Positions 1-6,006 of a stretch of DNA of 6,006 nt are shown here, piece after piece. The stretch is from Tangfeifania sp. (GTDB lineage Bacteria > Bacteroidota > Bacteroidia > Bacteroidales > Prolixibacteraceae), in the NCBI GenBank assembly GCA_018400515.1, contig JAGYMR010000176.1, positions 1 through 6,006 on the forward strand. Direction: 5' to 3'. The translations under genes and the position numbers were made by a program. How positions within the stretch are numbered: the stretch's first letter is position 1; the number at the start of each line of letters is the position of its first letter. Below the pieces are notes generated by a model. It worked only from the letters and a program-made list of their open reading frames with translations. It was not told the origin of the DNA and searched no databases.

Positions 1-420
1 ACCATCCGCCGGCTGGCCAAAGAGGGCAACATCGTCATTGCTGCCGGCGGGGGGGGAATTCCGGTCTATTACGATTCCAGCCATACAATCCGGACCCTCG
101 ATGCCGTGATCGACAAAGACCTTGCTGCCGGGTTGCTGGCACGGAACACCGGGGCCGATGAATTCTATATCCTCACCGATGTCCCCTTTATTTACAAAGA
201 TTTCGGGAAACAGGAACAAAAGAAACTGGAATTCCTGGATTATGCAGATGCCCTCCGTTACCTTAAAAACGGCGCTTTCGGAGAAGGGACTATGGAACCC
301 AAAATAAAGGCATGCCTCGATTTTCTGAAAGCGGGCGGCAAAAAATGTATCATTACCGAATCCGGCAAACTGGAAGACAGATCTTTCGGCTCTAAAATCA
401 CCATGCATTACGATGAGTAA
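1..420 (+). CDS. arcC: Carbamate kinase, C-terminal part (5' end outside the window)
   Basis: This frame is open from the first base and gives 139 residues, a little under half of a typical carbamate kinase of about 310 residues, so the N-terminal portion lies to the left. The enzyme transfers phosphate from carbamoyl phosphate to ADP in the cytoplasm, giving ATP and carbamate. Visible family blocks, numbered within the fragment, are the glycine-rich [12 protein letters not shown] (11-22), [13 protein letters not shown] (35-47), the nucleotide-site segment [13 protein letters not shown] (57-69) and [16 protein letters not shown] (94-109). The last corresponds to the usual GSMGPK block, with Thr for Ser and Glu for Gly. 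The C-terminal GSKI matches the usual end of the amino-acid kinase fold. The stop codon lies inside the start of the downstream ornithine carbamoyltransferase, so the two are almost certainly cotranscribed and translationally coupled. That partner supports a catabolic, ATP-yielding role. The identification is firm; only the upstream extent is unknown. Confidence 0.93.
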   Translation, partial: TIRRLAKEGNIVIAAGGGGIPVYYDSSHTIRTLDAVIDKDLAAGLLARNTGADEFYILTDVPFIYKDFGKQEQKKLEFLDYADALRYLKNGAFGEGTMEPKIKACLDFLKAGGKKCIITESGKLEDRSFGSKITMHYDE

Positions 421-1447
421 CTATAAAAACAGCCCAGTGAATTTAAAAAACAGAAACTTCTTAAAATTGCTTGATTTCTCAGGGAAAGAGATTGTTTTTC
501 TTCTTGAACAGGCCGAATCCCTGAAAGAATCAAAAAAGAGGGGAAGGGAAACCGCTCTGCTCCGGGAAAAAAACATTGCGTTGATTTTTGAAAAAACCTC
601 CACCCGTACCCGCTGTGCTTTTGAGGTAGCGGCGTTTGACCAGGGGGCCCGGGTCACTTACCTCGGACCTTCAGGTACTCAAATCGGGCATAAAGAGTCC
701 ATGAAAGATACCGCACGGGTGCTTGGGCGAATGTACGACGGGATTGAATACCGCGGATTTTCCCAGAAGACCGTAGAGGAACTGGGCCGGTATGCCGGGG
801 TCCCTGTCTGGAACGGTCTCACCGACGAATTCCATCCGACCCAGGTACTGGCCGACTTCCTGACCATGAAGGAGCAGTCCGGAAAACAGCTGCACGATAT
901 TTCATTCTGCTACCTGGGGGATGCCCGCAATAATATGGGAAATTCGCTGATGGCGGGAGCAGCCATCACAGGCATGGACTTCCGGGCAGCGGCCCCCGAA
1001 CAGTGCCAGCCCAACGATGCCCTGCAACAAAAATGCCGGCAAATTGCCAGCCAAACGGGCGGAAAAATCCGCATCACGGAAAACCTCGAAGCTGCAGTAA
1101 ATGGTTGTGATTTTCTGTATACCGATGTTTGGGTCTCTATGGGAGAACCCGATGAAGTCTGGGAGGAGCGGATCGAATTGCTCCTCCCCTACCAGGTGAA
1201 CAGCCGCACAATGCAACTTACCGGAAACCCTGAAACCAAATTTTTGCACTGCCTTCCTGCTTTCCATAACCGGGAAACCAAAATGGGAGAAGCCATTTAC
1301 AGGAAATACGGAATCGAAGCAATGGAGGTCACGGAAGATGTATTTGAAAGCAAAGCCTCTGTTGTTTTTGATCAGGCTGAAAACAGGCTTCATACGATCA
1401 AGGCTGTCATGGTAGCAACACTGCACGGGACCGGTAACAAACAGTGA
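413..1447 (+). CDS. argF: Ornithine carbamoyltransferase (ArcB/ArgI-like, probably catabolic)
   Basis: A complete 344-residue cytoplasmic transcarbamylase, close to the usual 330-340. It interconverts ornithine plus carbamoyl phosphate with citrulline plus phosphate. Residues 1-150 form the carbamoyl-phosphate domain, with STRTR at 63-67 and HPTQ at 141-144. The C-terminal domain has the ornithine-binding loop DVWVSMGE (238-245) and the HCLP motif (279-282, catalytic Cys280). The tail [15 protein letters not shown] followed by [11 protein letters not shown] resembles the enterobacterial ArgI and catabolic ArcB branch. Because the SMG loop and HCLP are intact, it reads as a true ornithine enzyme rather than the N-succinylornithine transcarbamylase known from Bacteroides. 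The ATG overlaps the carbamate kinase stop by 8 nt and has no clear Shine-Dalgarno, suggesting translational coupling. Pairing with carbamate kinase argues for the citrulline-breaking direction (symbol arcB would then fit better). No arginine deiminase gene is seen in the window, so direction is inference. Confidence 0.94.
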   Translation: MSNYKNSPVNLKNRNFLKLLDFSGKEIVFLLEQAESLKESKKRGRETALLREKNIALIFEKTSTRTRCAFEVAAFDQGARVTYLGPSGTQIGHKESMKDTARVLGRMYDGIEYRGFSQKTVEELGRYAGVPVWNGLTDEFHPTQVLADFLTMKEQSGKQLHDISFCYLGDARNNMGNSLMAGAAITGMDFRAAAPEQCQPNDALQQKCRQIASQTGGKIRITENLEAAVNGCDFLYTDVWVSMGEPDEVWEERIELLLPYQVNSRTMQLTGNPETKFLHCLPAFHNRETKMGEAIYRKYGIEAMEVTEDVFESKASVVFDQAENRLHTIKAVMVATLHGTGNKQ

Positions 1448-1473
1448 AGCCACCCCCGGATAAAACCGGTGAG

Positions 1474-1496
1474 CGGGGCCTTATTTTTCGGCCCCG
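1474..1496. terminator. GC-rich hairpin between convergent genes, probable terminator
   Basis: A perfect 7-bp stem, CGGGGCC (1474-1480) pairing with GGCCCCG (1490-1496), encloses a 9-nt T-rich loop. It starts 27 nt after the ornithine carbamoyltransferase stop and ends 20 nt from the stop of the convergent minus-strand gene, so it could serve both. A smaller CCGG/CCGG inverted repeat (1456-1459 and 1466-1469) lies beside it. Neither strand has a proper U-tract directly after the stem; the plus strand has only TTTTAAG at 1514-1520. Intrinsic termination is therefore likely but not certain. Confidence 0.55.
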
Positions 1497-1515
1497 GCGG
1501 TCTGCAGAACTGCTT

Positions 1516-1947
1516 TTAAGGAATTTTATCCATCATGGAGGAGATCAGGTGGTCGATTTCCAAAAAGACCTTAGCCTTCCCTTCCGGAGTGCCTTTGATA
1601 ATAACCTCCCGAAGTTTTTCCCCGCAGAAAAACCTCCATGAAGTGGTTCCCGGAATATCTTCCGGATCCTCAGGGGAAAAATCTTCGGAACAACACTGCT
1701 GCAGCTTCTCCTTTACCTGGCGGGCACCATCCTCATGAACCGTGGAAACAAGATTCCAGGCAGCCCGGATTTTTTCCCCCCTGGGAACCTCCTCCCGGTC
1801 GGTCAGGTAATACAAATTGCCGTCGGGATACAACCTTGAAACCAGCTTTTTTCCACTCTCAGGGAGTACATATTTTTTCTCAAAAAGAGGATATTCCCCC
1901 TGATGCTCCTCCCTTAACCCTGTCTTATTTTCCAGAAATTGAACCAT
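1516..1947 (-). CDS. Hypothetical protein, 143 residues, soluble
   Basis: I do not recognise this protein. It starts with ATG (complement of 1945-1947) and stops with TAA. It has no signal peptide or membrane segment and is highly charged. The N-terminal half contains EYPLFEKKYVLPESGKKLV (19-37) and GNLYYLTDREE (43-53), suggestive of beta strands. The middle, EKIRAAWNLVSTVHEDGARQ (58-77), looks helical. An adjacent cysteine pair, Cys85-Cys86, is followed by the acidic, proline-containing stretch SEDFSPEDPEDIPG (87-100), and a third cysteine lies at 108. The C terminus, KAKVFLEIDHLISSMMDKIP (124-143), looks like strand plus helix. It is preferred over the shorter overlapping plus-strand frames because its composition is protein-like throughout and it occupies the whole gap between flanking genes. 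It lies 86 bp downstream of the PBP4-type gene on the same strand, so it may be cotranscribed or use its own promoter at 1967-1998. No function can be assigned. Confidence 0.7.
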   Translation of the reverse strand: MVQFLENKTGLREEHQGEYPLFEKKYVLPESGKKLVSRLYPDGNLYYLTDREEVPRGEKIRAAWNLVSTVHEDGARQVKEKLQQCCSEDFSPEDPEDIPGTTSWRFFCGEKLREVIIKGTPEGKAKVFLEIDHLISSMMDKIP

Positions 1948-1966
1948 AATTTTCCGATTTTTGAAT

Positions 1967-1998
1967 TAAAGATACTACAAGAAATCAGGTTTCCCAAA
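1967..1998 (-). promoter_or_regulatory. Candidate Bacteroidota-type promoter for the 143-residue protein gene
   Basis: On the minus strand, TTTG (complement of 1995-1998) is followed after 21 nt by TATCTTTA (complement of 1967-1974). This matches the Bacteroidota pattern of a -33 TTTG and a -7 TAnnTTTG, with one mismatch at the last base of the -7 box. The -7 box ends 19 nt before the ATG at 1947, so the leader would be very short. Chance matches in AT-rich DNA are common, so this is tentative. Confidence 0.35.
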
Positions 1999-2033
1999 GC
2001 ATCCACCCGTTGTTAATCATTTTTCCCCTTTAA

Positions 2034-3500
2034 TTAATATTCTGTTTTCAAATGAAATAATGCACGTTCCACCACCTGAATCAATGCCGGCGCTTTTCCC
2101 GTGTAATGGTTGAACATGAATGAAAATGCCAGGAGGTGCCCCTGATCTGTTTTCAAATACCCCGAATAACAGCGCACACGCGTCATCGAGCCGCTTTTGA
2201 TCCTCAACACATCACCCGGAAATTTTTCCGGACTGAAATGAACCAGGGTCCCCTGCCCCGGCGTCGGCAGTGAATTCAGAAAAGCGGCTTTCCGGGGACT
2301 GTCATTTGCCATATAGGTTAAAAAACGGGTCATAAACCGGGGCGTGATCAAATTGAAGTGGGACAGGCCGCTTCCGTCTTCCATCACAATCTGGCCGGCA
2401 TACAGGTCCCGTTTTTGCAAAAAAGCAGCAATGCTTTTCAATCCGGCTTCCAGGTCACCCTTCCCGTCTGTTTCAACAGCAATCTGCCTGACCATGTGTT
2501 CCGCAAACAAATTTACACTCTCGCTGTTCAAAACGGTTATGATCTCAGACAAGACAGGGGATTCCTGAATGTAAATGCACTGAAAATCCTGTGGGTTCAC
2601 CCGGCCGGAGGAGGTTGCTCCGCCAACCAAAACCCCCTGGCACAATAGCTCCCGGTGAAAATCGTTTCCCAGCAGCCGTTCCGGAAAGGGATTCGACGCC
2701 TTGATAGTAAACGCGTTACGGTTTTTGGGAATCGTACCGCGGATCACGCGGGAGCCGTCGAGCGGACTGCCAAAAACATAGGCCCGGTCGCTGTTTACAT
2801 TCGATGACAGCACCTGGTTTTCAATATTCAATCCCGGAACCGGGGGATAAACAGTCTTGATCTCCGTCGTGTCCCCTGCTACCGGCGGCGATGAAAAAGT
2901 AATGCGAAAAAGGTTGTCATAAACGGAAAGTGCGCTGGTTCCTGCCCCGTAATAGTTGCCCATGTCTTCCCAGGTCCAGGTGGGAGGGATCTTTTCGGAA
3001 GTGTACAAAGAACGGTCTAAAACCAACCCTCCCTCAATCCGCCGAATACCGGCTGCTTTGACCTTCCCCGCCCAGACATCCAGAAAAAAGGGATGAAAAT
3101 AATGGTCCCTGAAATATTCGGATCCCAGCGCCGGATCCCCGCCGCCAATGACGGCCAGATCGCCTTTTAAAGTCCCCCCCTTCAAAACGCCCGAATAACC
3201 AATCCGGGTTTTAAAACGGTACTCCGGACCAAGAATTTCCAGGGCAGCGCCTGTTGTTACCAATTTCAATGTCGAGGCAGGTATCAGCAGTTTTTCACTG
3301 TTCAACCCGGCGACCACTTCTCCGGAGGCTGTGTTAACAACATGTATGCCGGCCGACATCCGGGAAAATCCTGATTCGGTCAACAATTGGTGAAGATATT
3401 CCTCCGGATTGCCGGCGGAAACAGCTCCCCGGAGTAAAAAAAACACAAAAAATACAGCTACTGCTCTTTCTCTCATATTCTTACCTGAATATTGATTCAT
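2034..3500 (-). CDS. dacB: D-alanyl-D-alanine carboxypeptidase/endopeptidase, PBP4 family (peptidase S13)
   Basis: A secreted penicillin-binding protein that trims or cleaves D-Ala-containing peptidoglycan cross-links in the periplasm. The frame can be read from a TTG at 3503; I prefer the next codon, ATG at 3500 (488 residues). A third start, ATG at 3476, is also attractive: it has AGG seven bases upstream and gives a compact signal peptide, MRERAVAVFFVFFLLRGAVSA. Numbered from the TTG, cleavage would follow VSA near residue 30. All three active-site motifs are present: STLK (77-80, catalytic Ser77), DGSGLSHFN (376-384) and KSG (436-438), the last replacing the commoner KTG. The long insert between the first two motifs is typical of S13 enzymes, as are GDLAVIGGGDPALGS (114-128) and the helical region near 316-340. 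Total length is normal. It is the first gene of a minus-strand block; the downstream gene is uncharacterised. Endopeptidase versus carboxypeptidase preference cannot be read from sequence. Confidence 0.93.
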   Translation of the reverse strand: MNQYSGKNMRERAVAVFFVFFLLRGAVSAGNPEEYLHQLLTESGFSRMSAGIHVVNTASGEVVAGLNSEKLLIPASTLKLVTTGAALEILGPEYRFKTRIGYSGVLKGGTLKGDLAVIGGGDPALGSEYFRDHYFHPFFLDVWAGKVKAAGIRRIEGGLVLDRSLYTSEKIPPTWTWEDMGNYYGAGTSALSVYDNLFRITFSSPPVAGDTTEIKTVYPPVPGLNIENQVLSSNVNSDRAYVFGSPLDGSRVIRGTIPKNRNAFTIKASNPFPERLLGNDFHRELLCQGVLVGGATSSGRVNPQDFQCIYIQESPVLSEIITVLNSESVNLFAEHMVRQIAVETDGKGDLEAGLKSIAAFLQKRDLYAGQIVMEDGSGLSHFNLITPRFMTRFLTYMANDSPRKAAFLNSLPTPGQGTLVHFSPEKFPGDVLRIKSGSMTRVRCYSGYLKTDQGHLLAFSFMFNHYTGKAPALIQVVERALFHLKTEY

Positions 3501-3514
3501 CAACTACTAAAAAA

Positions 3515-3547
3515 TTTCACAAACAATCCCGATTATTCTTATTTTTG
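3515..3547 (+). promoter_or_regulatory. Candidate Bacteroidota-type promoter for crcB
   Basis: A perfect -7 box TATTTTTG (3540-3547) is preceded after 21 nt by TTTC (3515-3518), one base off the -33 TTTG consensus. It sits in the 148-bp divergent AT-rich spacer between the PBP4 gene and crcB. Transcription from here would give a leader of roughly 95 nt before the crcB ATG at 3649. I found no comparably good box pointing toward the PBP4 gene. Confidence 0.45.
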
Positions 3548-3565
3548 ATCCTTTAAAAATAACAG

Positions 3566-3605
3566 ATAAAAGCCAAAACCGGAAAAATGAATGGTGCCCT
3601 TTTAT
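3566..3605. other. Inverted repeat in the crcB leader
   Basis: ATAAAAG (3566-3572) is exactly complementary in inverted orientation to CTTTTAT (3599-3605). Inside, ACC (3578-3580) can pair with GGT (3593-3595). The result is a two-part AT-rich hairpin lying between the candidate promoter and the crcB start. It lacks the conserved GATG-containing core of the crcB fluoride riboswitch and has only modest predicted stability. It may be a leader structure, a protein site or chance. Confidence 0.25.
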
Positions 3606-3648
3606 ATAATGCTTTCAAAAAAATTCATTAAAAAAAATCCCTGAAAAG

Positions 3649-4029
3649 ATGCTAAAGACGATCCTATTGGTTGGAACCGGCGGTTTTGCCGGTAGTGTAA
3701 TGCGCTACCTTGTTCAGGTTTTTGTGGAAAGAGGCCTTTCAGGTACTTTCCCCTACGGAACCCTTATTGCCAATGTGGCCGGCAGTTTTATCATCGGAAT
3801 GGTGTTTGCGCTGGCCGACAAAGGAAACCTGATGAATGCCGAGTGGCGTATGTTCCTGGCGGTGGGCGTTTGCGGCGGGTTTACCACCTTTTCATCATTT
3901 GCCTACAACAATTTTTCCATGCTAAAAGAAAATGCGTGGGGACCGTTGTCGCTGAATGTGTTAGGAAGCTTATTGCTCGGAGTTATCGCCGTGTATCTCG
4001 GCGTGGTTTTCATTCGTGCACTGTTTTAA
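3649..4029 (+). CDS. crcB: Fluoride ion channel CrcB/Fluc
   Basis: A 126-residue, four-helix inner-membrane protein, the usual Fluc length. Fluc proteins form antiparallel dimers that let fluoride leave the cytoplasm. Family signatures are GGFAGSVMRY (11-20) in helix 1, PYGTLIANVAGSFIIG (35-50) with the conserved pore Asn42, and GVCGGFTTFSSFAYNNF (73-89). The last holds the helix-3 break with the conserved Gly77 and Thr79/Thr80 (central sodium site region) and the phenylalanines 81 and 84 that line the pore. The fourth helix, NVLGSLLLGVIAVYLGVVFI, covers residues 103-122. The start is supported by length and by the GxGGxxGSxxR block lying just behind it; GAAAAG-like purines precede the ATG, but there is no strong Shine-Dalgarno. 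It is followed 56 bp later by a DUF190 gene and then eno, a grouping consistent with fluoride tolerance. It has a single copy here, so it should be a homodimer unless another crcB exists elsewhere. Confidence 0.96.
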   Translation: MLKTILLVGTGGFAGSVMRYLVQVFVERGLSGTFPYGTLIANVAGSFIIGMVFALADKGNLMNAEWRMFLAVGVCGGFTTFSSFAYNNFSMLKENAWGPLSLNVLGSLLLGVIAVYLGVVFIRALF

Positions 4030-4085
4030 TTTTTTTATAAATTTATATTCAAGTAATTATAAAATATTTAACACATAAAACGAGC

Positions 4086-4472
4086 ATGTTCAGGAGATCA
4101 CAAAAGATTATGAATATTTCAGGAAAAGCGGGCCTGTTAACGGTTTACGTTGGAGAATCGGATAAGCTGCACGGACGGCCACTCTTTGAGGAGATTGTTT
4201 TTGAAGCCCGGAAGGCAGGGGTTGCGGGGGCCACGGTTTTCAAAGGGATCATGTCTTTTGGAGCCAGCCATTCGATCCATACCCAAAAGATCTTTGCCCT
4301 TTCAGGTGACCTGCCCGTCTCCATTGAGATTACCGACACGGAAGAGAAACTGAAGGCATTTGCCAAACGCATCAATGAACTGATGGACCAAAGTAAAAAA
4401 GGCGGGTTGGTTACGTTTCAGGAGGTGCAGGTATGGCGGTACGAAAAAGGCGAAAAGTACAAAAAAAAATGA
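4086..4472 (+). CDS. DUF190 family protein (PII-like fold), crcB companion
   Basis: A 128-residue soluble protein. Diagnostic DUF190 blocks are TVYVGESDKLHGRPLFEEIV (19-38), AGVAGATVFKGIMSFGA (44-60), SIHT (63-66), LPVSIEITDTEEKL (76-89) and GGLVTFQEVQVWRY (106-119). The family is small, alpha/beta and trimeric like PII signalling proteins. Its role is unproven; frequent linkage to crcB suggests a part in fluoride or ion homeostasis. Two starts are possible: ATG at 4086 with a poor upstream site, or ATG at 4110 (120 residues), preceded by AGGAGA at 4092-4097 with a rather long 12-nt spacer. The second would begin MNISGKAG, close to where many family members begin, so the true start may be 4110. 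The gene ends in a lysine-rich tail (KGEKYKKK) encoded over a run of nine A. It is probably cotranscribed with crcB, although the 56-bp AT-rich gap could contain its own weak promoter (TAAATTTA at 4038-4045). Confidence 0.9.
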   Translation: MFRRSQKIMNISGKAGLLTVYVGESDKLHGRPLFEEIVFEARKAGVAGATVFKGIMSFGASHSIHTQKIFALSGDLPVSIEITDTEEKLKAFAKRINELMDQSKKGGLVTFQEVQVWRYEKGEKYKKK

Positions 4473-4634
4473 CCGCTCGAACGATCCCTCCGGGGAAACC
4501 GGACCTGCGGCAGAGTAGCCCCGCCCCTGTTTCCGGAAAGCCCCTTACGCCACTCTTCTGAGCGGGAAGTTAACCCTATATGAAATCTTACAGAACCACC
4601 CTCCGGAGGCCGGAAACCAAACCGAACAATTTAT
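4473..4634. other. Non-coding spacer with several CCGG-centred inverted repeats
   Basis: No convincing open frame lies between the DUF190 stop and the eno promoter box. The stretch contains three CCGG-centred elements: TCCGG-GGAAA-CCGGA (4489-4503, 5-bp stem and 5-nt loop), the palindrome TTTCCGGAAA (4530-4539) and the palindrome CCTCCGGAGG (4600-4609). In addition CCGCTC (4473-4478), directly after the stop codon, is complementary to GAGCGG (4560-4565), and AGAGT (4512-4516) to ACTCT (4552-4556), so about 93 nt could fold into one closed multi-armed structure. None is followed by a U-tract, so this is not a standard terminator. It could be a 3' UTR structure or chance. Confidence 0.3.
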
Positions 4635-4642
4635 TATCTTTG
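4635..4642 (+). promoter_or_regulatory. Candidate -7 box of the eno promoter
   Basis: TATCTTTG is a perfect match to the Bacteroidota -7 consensus TAnnTTTG and lies 79 nt before the enolase ATG. No TTTG or TTG stands about 20 nt upstream, so the -33 half is missing or degenerate. Transcription from here would give an A-rich leader of about 70 nt without Shine-Dalgarno, typical of highly expressed genes in this phylum. Confidence 0.45.
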
Positions 4643-4660
4643 GAAGGCCTTTTGGAAGGC
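4639..4660. repeat. Direct repeat TTTGGAAGGC x2 overlapping the eno -7 box
   Basis: TTTGGAAGGC occurs at 4639-4648 and again at 4651-4660, a 12-nt period. The first copy shares its first four bases with the -7 box, and the second falls at or just after the expected transcription start. A second short direct repeat, TCTGAT, follows at 4672-4677 and 4680-4685. The placement could suit an operator or initial-transcript element; it may also be coincidence. Confidence 0.35.
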
Positions 4661-4703
4661 TTAAATAACGATCTGATCTTCTGATAAAAGAAACAAAAGT
4701 TGA

Positions 4704-6006
<1,303 letters not shown>

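Noticed and set aside
49..56. Run of eight G in the carbamate kinase frame as a possible phase-variable tract
   Set aside because: It encodes the conserved GGGG of the family glycine-rich loop, and the frame continues correctly on both sides, so it is explained by protein function.
902..1453. Long minus-strand open frame of 183 codons opposite the ornithine carbamoyltransferase gene
   Set aside because: It is antisense to a fully conserved enzyme, has no recognisable protein features, and is best explained as a shadow of the real coding frame.
1444..1949. Plus-strand open frames (1444-1641 and 1638-1949) opposite the 143-residue protein
   Set aside because: They are proline- and serine-rich with irregular composition and are split into pieces, while the minus-strand frame spans the region intact with protein-like composition.
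4473..4566. Small signal recognition particle RNA or tRNA in the spacer before eno
   Set aside because: I looked on both strands for the SRP GGAAGGAAGCAGCC-type tip and for tRNA T-arm and anticodon arm patterns. Only fragments (such as CAGGTCCGG on the minus strand) appear, without the rest of the fold.

Overview
The window looks like chromosomal DNA from a member of the Bacteroidota, probably Bacteroidales or a relative. This is inferred from three things. The enolase has the active-site segment [19 protein letters not shown], which I associate with that phylum. Two intergenic regions carry perfect TAnnTTTG boxes, the -7 element of Bacteroidota promoters. Most genes have A-rich leaders with no strong Shine-Dalgarno sequence. 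The region is gene-dense housekeeping DNA; I see no insertion sequence, CRISPR array, tRNA or rRNA.

Layout. (1) Positions 1-1447, plus strand: the C-terminal part of a carbamate kinase overlaps by 8 nt a complete ornithine carbamoyltransferase. Together they can convert citrulline plus phosphate to ornithine and carbamoyl phosphate, then make ATP from carbamoyl phosphate, as in the arginine deiminase pathway. (2) A GC-rich hairpin at 1474-1496 separates this pair from a convergent minus-strand block at 1516-3500. That block holds a small unrecognised soluble protein and, upstream of it, a secreted PBP4/DacB-type D-Ala-D-Ala carboxypeptidase (peptidase S13). (3) A divergent AT-rich spacer (3501-3648) leads to a plus-strand block: the fluoride channel CrcB/Fluc, a DUF190 protein and enolase. 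Enolase is open at the right edge and lacks only its last few residues.

The main biological theme is the right-hand block. Fluoride, with Mg and phosphate, is a classical inhibitor of enolase; CrcB expels fluoride, and DUF190 proteins are frequent crcB neighbours. A fluoride exporter, its companion protein and the fluoride target thus sit side by side. I could not find a canonical fluoride riboswitch in front of crcB or eno. Both leaders instead contain inverted or direct repeats that are recorded as candidates only. No wholly new system is evident; the least explained items are the 143-residue protein at 1516-1947 and the repeat-rich spacer at 4473-4721.
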